A DNA stretch of 59,426 bases from Paenibacillus sp. N3.4 (GTDB lineage: Bacteria; Bacillota; Bacilli; Paenibacillales; NBRC-103111), in the NCBI RefSeq assembly GCF_008017805.1, contig NZ_VRTT01000045.1:1-59426 (forward strand), read 5' to 3'. Below the pieces are notes generated by a model that made no database searches, was not told the DNA's origin, and saw only the letters and a list, made by a program, of their open reading frames with translations. The position numbers were made by a program, and so were the translations under genes. Shown here in pieces: positions 8,737 through 15,618 of the stretch (positions are counted from its first letter, which is position 1; every line of letters starts with the position of its first letter).

Positions 8737-9429
8737 ATGAAAATGAAGAAATGGAAAAAGGCATTGCTGTGGGTAGCTGGCAGTGTATTTGTGCTTCTGT
8801 GTATTGGATATTTTGGCATGAATATAGCTGTGTCTTATGTACTAAAGTCTATGGCTCCTCAATTGCCAGTTTCCAGCGGCCAAGCTTTAGAAAGTGTAAG
8901 TCCTGTGCCGACTGCTACTAGTGGGACTAATGTGATAGCTGAACAAAAAGAGGCCAGCACTCCTGGATCCACTCAGGCTGTATCAACGGTAAATCCTACT
9001 GAATCTACAAAAGGCAAAGAAGCGACTTCCACTTCATCTCAAGTGTCGGTAACGCCCGCAGTTCCTCCTCAGGTTGCTGCTACAACTACTCCCGCCCCAA
9101 CTTCAAAGTCAAAAGAACAAGCGTTAACTTATGAGGCTCAAGTTACCACGGAGAAGACGAAAGCGGTAGAAGATTCTATTTCTTTGAAGGAGAAGGCAGC
9201 GGTGAGTGCTATCCTTTTGAAGAAGTTAAGTGCCACTGAGCTTCAACTATTTGCTAAGATGGCGGCTAACGGGTTATCGGTAGATGAGAAGAAGCAGGCC
9301 AAAGAGATGATTCTCAAGAAATTATCAGAAGACGAGTATAACCAGTTGATCCAGATTGCAGCAAAGTATGGATTGAGCGAAGGAATGAGTTATAAGGATT
9401 CACAGAAACAAGTCCAAAGCAATAAGTAA
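8737..9429 (+). CDS. Membrane-anchored protein with low-complexity linker and C-terminal helical repeats
   Basis: The ATG at 8737 (MKMKKWKKALLW) is preferred over an ATG at 8722, because GGTTGGTGAT then sits at ribosome-site distance. One N-terminal membrane helix (about residues 7-27) is followed by an external Ser/Thr/Pro-rich linker of about 100 residues. The C-terminal part holds two related repeats of about 30 residues with the pattern LKKLS-x-x-E...hAa-x-GLS. Similar repeats occur in the next gene. First gene of a three-gene operon; the next starts 17 bp later. I know no function; the layout suggests a sensor or stalk at the outer face of the membrane. Confidence 0.65.
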   Translation: MKMKKWKKALLWVAGSVFVLLCIGYFGMNIAVSYVLKSMAPQLPVSSGQALESVSPVPTATSGTNVIAEQKEASTPGSTQAVSTVNPTESTKGKEATSTSSQVSVTPAVPPQVAATTTPAPTSKSKEQALTYEAQVTTEKTKAVEDSISLKEKAAVSAILLKKLSATELQLFAKMAANGLSVDEKKQAKEMILKKLSEDEYNQLIQIAAKYGLSEGMSYKDSQKQVQSNK

Positions 9430-9446
9430 GCTAACGGGGGATCGTT

Positions 9447-10019
9447 TTGAGAAAGCGGCTGCTAAAGGTTATGCTTGGGTTGAGTATTGCGGGTATCGGG
9501 GTTTACGCTATTTATAATTATTCGTTGAATGTGATAGGAAATAAGATTTCCGATCATTTACTGGCGGAGGCCGCGAATGATTCTCCATGGTTGGATAGGG
9601 TGAATGCATCGGGATTATCGGCGCCTTCTGGACAAGATATTCAGCAGCAATCAACGATTGATAATTTGAACATAACGGCTAGGGATCAAGAAATCTCTAC
9701 GATAGATCATTCGAAATCACATGGTGAGGAACAGTCGGGCGCTCCAATACAAGAACCCTTGTCTAGCGAATCTCCGCAAAAGCCCGTCTCATCCACATCT
9801 AAAAAAAGTTTAGACAATAAGGGACTCGCATTTGAAAGCAAGCAGGAGGCTATCAAGTTCGTCATGGGCAGATTCTCTGTATCGGAGATCAATCATATTA
9901 GGCAGATCGCCAGTGGGGATTTAACTTCAGAGAATAAGGCTGAATTGATGAAGATTGCGTACTCGAAGTTTACTTCCTCAGAGATTGAGGCGGTTAGGCG
10001 GGTAGTCGCTACTAAATAA
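9447..10019 (+). CDS. Membrane-anchored protein with C-terminal helical repeats, relative of the preceding gene
   Basis: TTG start with the ribosome site GGGGGATC (9436-9443). The product of 190 residues begins MRKRLLKVMLGLSIAGIGVYAIYNYS, a single membrane anchor, then a polar Ser/Gln-rich linker. It ends in two repeats, GRFSVSEINHIRQIASGDLT and SKFTSSEIEAVRRVVATK, which share the K/R-L/F-S/T-x-x-E-h pattern of the preceding protein. The shared architecture points to an old duplication. No enzymatic motif is visible. Confidence 0.65.
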   Translation: MRKRLLKVMLGLSIAGIGVYAIYNYSLNVIGNKISDHLLAEAANDSPWLDRVNASGLSAPSGQDIQQQSTIDNLNITARDQEISTIDHSKSHGEEQSGAPIQEPLSSESPQKPVSSTSKKSLDNKGLAFESKQEAIKFVMGRFSVSEINHIRQIASGDLTSENKAELMKIAYSKFTSSEIEAVRRVVATK

Positions 10020-10042
10020 TTATTGAAGAGGTGTACGTTGTA

Positions 10043-11008
10043 ATGAAAGTAATAAAACGTGTCAAAGTGTCAGCAGCATTATCCATAGCTTTAATCATGG
10101 GACTGAGTATACAAGCATCCGCGGCGCAAACACCGGTCGATGTCCATGTGTATCAGATTCCGATGCATTTCACGTTCGATGGTAAGGAGTATGCACCTCC
10201 TGAAGGGCAACAGGGCTTCATTTATGAAGGCAGTACGTATGTGCCGATTCGTTTTATTTCGTATTCGTTAGATAAAGCAGTCAAGTGGGACGCGGAAACT
10301 TATACCGTCACCGTAGCTGATCCCAAGGAAACAGATAAAATTAATATCAGTGAATATAAGTTAAACACCCAAGTACGATCAAAAAGTGATCTGAAAATAG
10401 AGAAGCCAAAGCTAGCCCCAAGTAAATTGACTGCCTATAAAGAGAAGATTTCCTACGTGTTCGATGGTGTAGCCAAGAAACCTTCTGAGGATTTGCCTGG
10501 TTACATTGTGGACGGAAGTCTGTATGTACCAGTTCGTTTCTTCTCTGAGTCGGTAGGGAAGACGATCAATTGGGATCCAGAAACGTATACGGTATCAGCA
10601 ATCACAAGTCCCGATAAGAAAGATCCTGTGGTGAAATTACCGGAAGGTCCAAAGACTGGTACAACTGCACCTGTTGCAGGAGGCGGTGGTGGAGGTGGCG
10701 GAGGCAGTACGAAGCTAACGTTGGATTCGATTAAGTCGGAAACAGTGGCGAAGTTAAACCAATTAGAAAGCAAAAGTACTAATGAGTTACTTGCGCTATA
10801 TGGTCAGTATCTTAGCACGAATGATCCGGCTCTAAAGCAGCAAGCCAAAGATAAAATCGCCGGATATGATAAAGAATTCGAATCCATTATCAGTGCTGCA
10901 GATGCTCAACTTTCCGCAAATGATTACGATAAGAGTATCCTTAGTACGTATCGAACTGAATATGAAAAGAAAAAAGCTGAGGGTATGAATATGGTAACGC
11001 CTAAATAA
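10043..11008 (+). CDS. Secreted stalk-domain protein (two copper amine oxidase N-like domains)
   Basis: The ATG at 10043, with GAAGAGGTG 9 bases upstream, is preferred over the GTG at 10031. A signal peptide ends near ASA/AQT. Two copies of the copper-amine-oxidase-N-like stalk domain follow: YEGSTYVPIRFISYSL...VKWDAETYTVTV, and VDGSLYVPVRFFSESV...INWDPETYTVSA. A pure glycine run (10678-10704) then leads to a C-terminal helical region. In Paenibacillaceae such domains occur in many cell-wall proteins and are not amine oxidases. It ends the operon, followed by a terminator; the whole operon appears to build an extracytoplasmic assembly. Confidence 0.75.
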   Translation: MKVIKRVKVSAALSIALIMGLSIQASAAQTPVDVHVYQIPMHFTFDGKEYAPPEGQQGFIYEGSTYVPIRFISYSLDKAVKWDAETYTVTVADPKETDKINISEYKLNTQVRSKSDLKIEKPKLAPSKLTAYKEKISYVFDGVAKKPSEDLPGYIVDGSLYVPVRFFSESVGKTINWDPETYTVSAITSPDKKDPVVKLPEGPKTGTTAPVAGGGGGGGGGSTKLTLDSIKSETVAKLNQLESKSTNELLALYGQYLSTNDPALKQQAKDKIAGYDKEFESIISAADAQLSANDYDKSILSTYRTEYEKKKAEGMNMVTPK

Positions 11009-11017
11009 TCCAATCCC

Positions 11018-11053
11018 AAAAACCTTTCCTTAACCGGAAAGGTTCTTTTTTTC
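11018..11053 (+). terminator. Rho-independent terminator
   Basis: A perfect 9-bp stem, AACCTTTCC (11021-11029) with GGAAAGGTT (11036-11044), is followed by a run of T (11046-11052). Confidence 0.9.
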
Positions 11054-11321
11054 ATTCCTTCCCCAAATTTATACATAAATCGACATTCGTTGTCATTTAT
11101 CTTTATCAAATCTTTATACTTCTATAGGCAAGCCATCATTTTCATGCTACAATCATTTTCAGAGAGCGTTTACATTATTTGTCACATCGTTTACTTTTTC
11201 CCCACAAAAACCTCCCCAATCTAGATTCGAATACAAGTAGATTTCGCATCAATTTTATTGACTTTTCATATTCGAACTTGGCTTTATGGTTGTAAGAATT
11301 GTAGAAACCTAGGGGGTACGT
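11054..11321 (+). promoter_or_regulatory. Leader of the glycosyltransferase gene, with repeats around a possible promoter
   Basis: No gene is seen. A TTGACT (11258-11263) could serve as -35, with only a weak -10 about 18 bp downstream (CTTTAT). The inverted pair TTCGAATA (11226-11233) and TATTCGAA (11269-11276) flanks it. Further upstream, CGTTTAC occurs twice exactly 21 bp apart (11167 and 11188). These arrangements would suit a regulator site, but the assignment is speculative. Confidence 0.3.
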
Positions 11322-12464
11322 GTGTTGAGTAATGGTCCTGTTAGGATATTACACATCATCAATAGTATGAATCGTGGGGGAGCTCAGAGCTTCATAATGA
11401 ATGTTTACCGACAGATGGATCGTTCGAAGATTCAATTCGATTTCATTGTCCATACGTACAATCCATGTGATTACGATGAAGAAATTCGTTCGTTAGGTGG
11501 AAGGATATTTAACCTGCGAAAGCCATATAGGGTAGGCTGGTGGGGCTTTTTGTATGAGTTAAGATCTACGATTCAACAGCAGGGCCCGTTCCATGCTATA
11601 CATAGCCATACACACGATGCTGGAGGCTTCGCGTTATTAATAGCCAGAATGCTTGGTATTGATATTCGTATTGCTCATAGTCACAGTCTAAGTGATTTTG
11701 CTTATTCATCACCACGAAATAAGATGACACGTTGGTTGAAAACGAAGATGATCCGCCGGCTTGCTACAAATTGGGTAGGCAGTTCTAAATCGGCTAGTCA
11801 GGTGTTGTTCGGTCGTCGCTGGTCGAAGGATAAGCGGAGTAAGATGGTTCATAATGGGATTGATGTTATCCGCTTTACGAATAGGTTGAAAGAGAAAGCC
11901 GCGTTGCGTGAGGAATTGCTTATTCCTTCGGATGCTCCTCTAGTTGGTCATATTGGACGATTTAGTGGAATCAAGAATCATAGGTTTCTGGTTGAAATTT
12001 TCGAAGAACTGCTCTTTCGTATTCCGAATGCGCGCCTTATTTTAATCGGGGATGGTGTGCTGCGAACAGAGATACAGCGCTTAGTTGAGCATAAAGGGAT
12101 CCAGAACCATGTACATTTGCTAGGGCATAGAGATGATGTTCCAGAGCTGCTTCAGGAACTGGACGTTCTGGTGATTCCATCTTTCAAGGGCGGGGTACCG
12201 ATGGTTCTCATCGAAGCCCAAGCTGCGGGTATTCCATGTATTGTATCTGATCATATTCCGGCGGAAGCTAACCTGAAATCTGGCTTCTTCTCATTCGTTA
12301 GTTTGAATCAAGATACGGCTGTATGGGTGCAGTGGTTATTGAAAGCACTGGTCAGCGAACCAATGTCGAAGGATCAGCGGATTCTTGCGATTCAAGAAGC
12401 GGGATATGACATTCGGATGGCTGCTTTAGAATTGGAAGAGTTGTATGCTGCGAAAATAGGTTGA
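11322..12464 (+). CDS. GT4-family glycosyltransferase (EpsF-like)
   Basis: A GT-B fold enzyme of 380 residues. The N-terminal motif RILHIINSMNRGGAQSFIMN contains the GGA loop of the family. AIHSHTHDAGG and the donor-site region GVPMVLIEAQAAGIPCI (catalytic Glu near 297) are also typical. It probably adds a sugar in exopolysaccharide or capsule synthesis at the cytoplasmic face. The start is GTG 11322 or TTG 11325, both served by AGGGGG (11311-11316). It is monocistronic, with its own terminator, and its base composition matches the surrounding chromosome rather than the AT-rich cluster at the left. Confidence 0.8.
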   Translation: MLSNGPVRILHIINSMNRGGAQSFIMNVYRQMDRSKIQFDFIVHTYNPCDYDEEIRSLGGRIFNLRKPYRVGWWGFLYELRSTIQQQGPFHAIHSHTHDAGGFALLIARMLGIDIRIAHSHSLSDFAYSSPRNKMTRWLKTKMIRRLATNWVGSSKSASQVLFGRRWSKDKRSKMVHNGIDVIRFTNRLKEKAALREELLIPSDAPLVGHIGRFSGIKNHRFLVEIFEELLFRIPNARLILIGDGVLRTEIQRLVEHKGIQNHVHLLGHRDDVPELLQELDVLVIPSFKGGVPMVLIEAQAAGIPCIVSDHIPAEANLKSGFFSFVSLNQDTAVWVQWLLKALVSEPMSKDQRILAIQEAGYDIRMAALELEELYAAKIG

Positions 12465-12471
12465 AACACGG

Positions 12472-12506
12472 AGGAATCCTGATGCTAATCATCGGGATTC
12501 TTTTCT
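12472..12506 (+). terminator. Rho-independent terminator of the glycosyltransferase gene
   Basis: GAATCCTGATG (12474-12484) pairs with CATCGGGATTC (12490-12500) with one mismatch, followed by TTTTCTT. Confidence 0.85.
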
Positions 12507-12509
12507 TAT

Positions 12510-12567
12510 TTATAATTATTATTAAAAAGGATTGACTTTTAGTTGAATTTATTTATAATAATTATTA
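12510..12567 (+). promoter_or_regulatory. Promoter with two PerR-like boxes upstream of the peroxide operon
   Basis: Two 15-mers match the Bacillus PerR box TTATAATNATTATAA at all but one position: TTATAATTATTATTA (12510-12524) and TTATAATAATTATTA (12553-12567). Between them lies TTGACT (12532-12537), and 16 bp further is a perfect TATAAT (12554-12559) inside the second box. A repressor bound there would cover the -10. The box centres are 43 bp apart, about four helical turns, so both would face the same side. The genes downstream remove peroxides, which fits PerR control. The PerR consensus is established knowledge; regulation here is inferred. Confidence 0.75.
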
Positions 12568-12620
12568 TGTGATATAGATTCTCAATGAAATACAGGTGTA
12601 AACGAAGGAGGGACCAAGCC

Positions 12621-13547
12621 ATGATGTACGATGTCATTATTATTGGAGCCGGTCCAGCGGGTGCTTCAGCTGCGATATACACAGCTAGAGGAAACCTGAA
12701 GACGCTAGTTATCGATAAAGCTCCGAATACAGGAGCGCTTGCGATTACACACAAGATTGCGAATTACCCAGGCGTCATTGGTGAGCTTTCAGGTAAAGAT
12801 CTGCTGGATACTATGCGTGAGCAAGCGAAGGGCTTTGGCGCTGAGTTTATTCAAACGACGATAACGGCTGTTGATGTCGAAGGCGATACGAAGTATGTGT
12901 TTACGGCCGATGGCATTTATGAAGGGAAATCAATTGTTATTGCCACGGGCTCCAAAGGACGCAATCGCATGCTGCCCGGCGAGGAGAACCTACTTGGACG
13001 GGGAGTTAGCACTTGCGCGACCTGCGATGGAGCTTTTTTTGAAGGGAAAACGGTCGCGGTAATTGGAGATTCGGAGGAAGCGCTAGAGGAAGCTCAAGCG
13101 TTGACCAAATTTACGGATAAAATTTACTTCGTTGTTCCACGTCCGGAGCTTCAGGGGGTTCATCATGTGCCGGATTTGCCAAATACGGACATGCTGTATA
13201 AATCCAAACCGCTTGAAGTGCTTGGCGATCAGCATGTGAAGGGTCTGCGCATCCGCACAGCATCAGGCGCTGAGGAAGTGCTCGATGTAGATGGAGTATT
13301 CGTGTTCCTATCCGGCAGCAAGCCAGGCACGGATTTCCTACAAGACCAAGTTCCACTGGATGAGGATGGCTTTATGGTTCTCGATAGCTTAATGCAATCG
13401 CCGGTAGCTGGTGTATTTGGAGCTGGGGAAGTTAGACGTACACCAGTGAAGCAAGCCGTCGTTGCAGCCGCTGATGGTGCTATTGCCGCGATGGCCGTAG
13501 ATAAGTTTATTAATAAACGGGCTCAACTGATCCCGCAGTACAAATAA
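12621..13547 (+). CDS. Thioredoxin-reductase-like flavoprotein lacking the usual NADPH motifs
   Basis: The ribosome site AAGGAGGGA (12605-12613) selects the ATG at 12621 (or the adjacent 12624), giving about 308 residues, normal for low-Mr thioredoxin reductase. The FAD motif GAGPAG is near residue 11, and the redox pair is C132-A-T-C135 followed by DG, as in TrxB. However, the nucleotide-binding GGGDSA is replaced by IGDSEEA, the HRRxxxR phosphate clamp by VPRPELQ, and the FAD motif GD(V/I) near the end by GEV. It may therefore take electrons from NADH, ferredoxin or another flavoprotein rather than NADPH. It heads an operon with glutaredoxin and peroxiredoxin genes. Confidence 0.8.
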   Translation: MMYDVIIIGAGPAGASAAIYTARGNLKTLVIDKAPNTGALAITHKIANYPGVIGELSGKDLLDTMREQAKGFGAEFIQTTITAVDVEGDTKYVFTADGIYEGKSIVIATGSKGRNRMLPGEENLLGRGVSTCATCDGAFFEGKTVAVIGDSEEALEEAQALTKFTDKIYFVVPRPELQGVHHVPDLPNTDMLYKSKPLEVLGDQHVKGLRIRTASGAEEVLDVDGVFVFLSGSKPGTDFLQDQVPLDEDGFMVLDSLMQSPVAGVFGAGEVRRTPVKQAVVAAADGAIAAMAVDKFINKRAQLIPQYK

Positions 13548-13576
13548 TCACACATATAACGAGGAGATGAATACCG

Positions 13577-13816
13577 ATGTCTAATGTCATTGTTTATTCC
13601 AGTACGAATTGCCCTTATTGCCAACAGTTGAAAAAATATTTAACCGAGCAAAGCGTTCCCTATGAGGAAAGAAACATCGATCTGAACGATCAATTTGGAC
13701 AAGAGCTCCACGATATGGGCTTGATGTCGTTGCCTGTAACCGTGATTGGCGAGCATAAAATATTAGGTCTCAATGTGACGAAGCTGAAAAAAGCTTTGGC
13801 CGAGATTGCTAGCTAA
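13577..13816 (+). CDS. Glutaredoxin family protein (CPYC)
   Basis: A 79-residue thioredoxin-fold protein with the dithiol site C12-P-Y-C15 and the cis-Pro segment SLPVTVIGEHKILGL typical of NrdH/glutaredoxin. It lies 29 bp after the reductase-like gene, with a good ribosome site (CGAGGAGATG). By analogy with the glutaredoxin-linked peroxiredoxin system of Clostridium pasteurianum (Cp34, Cp9, Cp20), it should carry electrons from the flavoprotein to the peroxiredoxin. Confidence 0.85.
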   Translation: MSNVIVYSSTNCPYCQQLKKYLTEQSVPYEERNIDLNDQFGQELHDMGLMSLPVTVIGEHKILGLNVTKLKKALAEIAS

Positions 13817-13864
13817 GTTAAGACAAGAAAATTATCAAATATAGATAAAAGAGGAGAGCTAACC

Positions 13865-14431
13865 ATGACCCAACTAACTGTACAACCCTCACAATCCTTT
13901 GCCAAAATAGGTCTTCCTGCCCCATCTTTTTCCCTATTGTCAACGAAGAATATGGAAACCTTAGAGGAGAGAACTTCGCTTGAAGATTATAGAGGAAAAT
14001 GGCTTGTTTTCTTCTTCTGGCCTTTTGACTTCACATTCGTATGTCCGACTGAAATCACGGCTTTCAGCGACAATTACGAGCAGTTTCTTGAGCTTGACTG
14101 TGAAATCGTTGGAGCTTCTGTCGACAGTGTGTATACGCATAGAGCGTGGACACAAACACCGCGTGAACAGAGCGGAATTGGCCCTGTGAAGTTCCCGTTG
14201 GTCAGTGACTTCTCCAAAGAAACTGCGCGAGCTTACGGCGTTCTAGACGATGATACAGGAGCTGCGCACCGCGGATTGTTCATCATTGATCCGGACGGTG
14301 TACTGCGATATCAAGTGGTTACGGATATGAACGTAGGGCGATCTGTAGATGAGACCCTGCGTGTGCTCCAAGCGCTTCAGGCAGGCGGATTATGTCCGGC
14401 GAACTGGAAACCAGGCGATAAAACATTATAA
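13865..14431 (+). CDS. 2-Cys peroxiredoxin (AhpC/TSA family)
   Basis: A 188-residue thiol peroxidase. The peroxidatic Cys60 lies in FTFVCPTEI, within the family's PxxxTxxC context, and the resolving Cys177 lies in GGLCPANWKPGD near the C-terminus. Both are in the positions of typical 2-Cys Prx1/AhpC enzymes, which reduce hydrogen and organic peroxides and then need a disulfide reductant. The upstream glutaredoxin and flavoprotein genes supply a plausible chain. The ribosome site is GAGGAG (13851-13856), and a terminator follows. Confidence 0.9.
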   Translation: MTQLTVQPSQSFAKIGLPAPSFSLLSTKNMETLEERTSLEDYRGKWLVFFFWPFDFTFVCPTEITAFSDNYEQFLELDCEIVGASVDSVYTHRAWTQTPREQSGIGPVKFPLVSDFSKETARAYGVLDDDTGAAHRGLFIIDPDGVLRYQVVTDMNVGRSVDETLRVLQALQAGGLCPANWKPGDKTL

Positions 14432-14440
14432 AAGCATTTG

Positions 14441-14477
14441 AAAGCCTTCATCGACTCTCACTCGATGGAGGCTTTTG
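14441..14477 (+). terminator. Rho-independent terminator of the peroxide operon
   Basis: AAAGCCTTCATCGA pairs with TCGATGGAGGCTTT over a 7-base loop with one mismatch, followed by TTTG. Confidence 0.8.
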
Positions 14478-14550
14478 TATGTATTCAAGGTTCATTTTGC
14501 AGTATAATAGAAGAAAGAATCTTAGGTAAAGACAGAGAGGTTACCCGAAT

Positions 14551-14814
14551 ATGCAGTCGCTATCCGATAAGATATTTATGTTTTCTTTGATATTATTAAT
14601 GGTTTCAGTGGTGATTAGCGGAATTGGTTTTCAGTTCGTGAACTGGCGCTCGCAAGTTACGGATGAATTAGATGGAGAGACGAAGGATAGCAGCTCTAGG
14701 AAGAAATCGGTTATTGACCGTCAAGACAAGAGCTTGCGCCGTGTCCTTCGTTCCTATTTATTTTGGATTTCAGTGGCAGGGATTCTGGTTTCTATTGGAT
14801 TGTCCTTGTTCTAG
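14551..14814 (+). CDS. Small two-helix membrane protein, function unknown
   Basis: An 87-residue product with hydrophobic helices at about residues 8-28 and 68-86, joined by a charged cytoplasmic-type loop (Asp/Glu/Arg/Lys rich). The ribosome site AGAGAGG lies 10 bases before the ATG, and TATAAT occurs upstream at 14503-14508. No enzymatic motif or known family is recognised. Confidence 0.6.
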   Translation: MQSLSDKIFMFSLILLMVSVVISGIGFQFVNWRSQVTDELDGETKDSSSRKKSVIDRQDKSLRRVLRSYLFWISVAGILVSIGLSLF

Positions 14815-14864
14815 CACAAATAAGGCGTATAGCTACTCTTAAGCGCTATACGCCTTATTTGTGC
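14814..14864. terminator. Perfect 20-bp inverted repeat, probable terminator
   Basis: Arms 14814-14833 and 14845-14864 are perfectly complementary over 20 bp around an 11-base loop. The 5' arm begins inside the stop codon of the small membrane protein gene. There is no T run after it, so it may act mainly as an mRNA-stabilising or bidirectional hairpin. Confidence 0.55.
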
Positions 14865-15063
14865 ATAGGTGAATGATACCGTTTTTGATGGGCAAAGTAA
14901 AAAGATTAGCTGTTCTGGGTTTAGCCGGAGTCAAGAGCTTGCATCCGAGCGGACAGTCATGTTAGCGACTGATGGTCAAGGCCACTTGAATAGCCGTTTA
15001 TCGACCGGAGCAAGTGGAAGTGAAAGTGAAGTAAGGGGATCACGTAGTTCCCTCTGTTAAGAA
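14865..15063. other. Intergenic region without a convincing gene
   Basis: Short frames exist, such as a GTG frame from 14869 and an ATG frame coding MGKVKRLAVLGLAGVKSL from about 14888. Neither has a ribosome site at a usable distance, and their composition is not protein-like throughout. The stretch lies between two strong hairpins and could be a transcribed spacer or small RNA; nothing else supports that. Confidence 0.3.
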
Positions 15064-15119
15064 AGAAGCCCCAGTGTGCCGTAGCTGTCAGTAACAGCTG
15101 TGGTACGCAGGGGCTTTTT
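15064..15119. terminator. Long bidirectional hairpin terminator
   Basis: AAGCCCC pairs with GGGGCTT, continuing through a long imperfect stem to AGCTGT/ACAGCT around a 5-base loop. T-rich ends exist on both strands (TTTTTC on plus, TTCTTTCTT on minus). It ends the minus-strand abrB-like gene and any rightward transcription. Confidence 0.75.
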
Positions 15120-15140
15120 CGCTAACTTTGGAATAGTGAA

Positions 15141-15377
15141 TTACTGGATTTCTTCCACACACGTATGGCAAACGAGCTTACCTTTGAAATAGGTCATTTG
15201 TTCAAAGTTGCCACAGAAAATACAAGCCGGCATATATTTTTTGAGTGTAATACGCTCAGGATCTACATAAACCTCAATCGCATCTCCGATATCGATATGA
15301 AGCGTACGCCGCAGTTCAATCGGCAATACAATCCGTCCCAACTCATCCACTTTTCTGACGATTCCCGTCGATTTCAT
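15141..15377 (-). CDS. AbrB/Abh-family transition-state regulator with C-terminal zinc-ribbon-like tail
   Basis: The ATG at 15377 has AAGGAGG 10 bases upstream and begins MKSTGIVRKVDELGRIVLPI, the almost invariant AbrB DNA-binding swapped-hairpin domain (to about residue 50). It is therefore preferred over the longer frame starting at 15443. The 78-residue protein then differs from AbrB. It carries CIFC...CHTC, two CxxC pairs that could bind zinc, in place of the usual oligomerisation tail. AbrB relatives repress post-exponential genes. A sigma-H-like promoter precedes it. Confidence 0.85.
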   Translation of the reverse strand: MKSTGIVRKVDELGRIVLPIELRRTLHIDIGDAIEVYVDPERITLKKYMPACIFCGNFEQMTYFKGKLVCHTCVEEIQ

Positions 15378-15432
15378 TCCTAGCAGCCTCCTTATTCGCT
15401 TATTGCAATCGAACCTGTACGTTATATACCTT

Positions 15433-15461
15433 CTATTCCACAAATGAACTTGAATTCCTTT
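15433..15461 (-). promoter_or_regulatory. Sigma-H-like promoter of the abrB-like gene
   Basis: On the minus strand AAAGGAATT is followed after 11 bases by GTGGAATAG, close to the sigma-H consensus RNAGGAWWW-N11/12-RNNGAATWW. Only the last base of the -10 deviates. A TATATA lies further downstream (15422-15427) and could belong to a second, sigma-A promoter. Confidence 0.4.
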
Positions 15462-15618
15462 TATTTACTAATAAAAATTTATTGCTATACATAGGCGTGA
15501 GCGTAGAACAGCCCTGCTTACTCTAGTTTCAGTATTTGTTCAGTACGAGAGAGTACAATGAAGAATGATGAATCGAATTGAAAAGTGATTTTAAATATAA
15601 GTGTTGGAGTGAAGACAG

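Noticed and set aside
10678..10706. Glycine/proline-coding tract as a possible mobile or unstable repeat
   Set aside because: A simple GGN run in frame; it serves as a flexible linker and has no further repeat structure.
14869..15060. 63-codon plus-strand frame starting at a GTG
   Set aside because: No ribosome site, unnatural Ser/Arg-rich composition, and position between two hairpins; not reported as a gene.
15378..15443. N-terminal extension of the abrB-like frame
   Set aside because: The AAGGAGG site and the conserved MKSTG start place the true start at 15377; the extension covers the promoter region.
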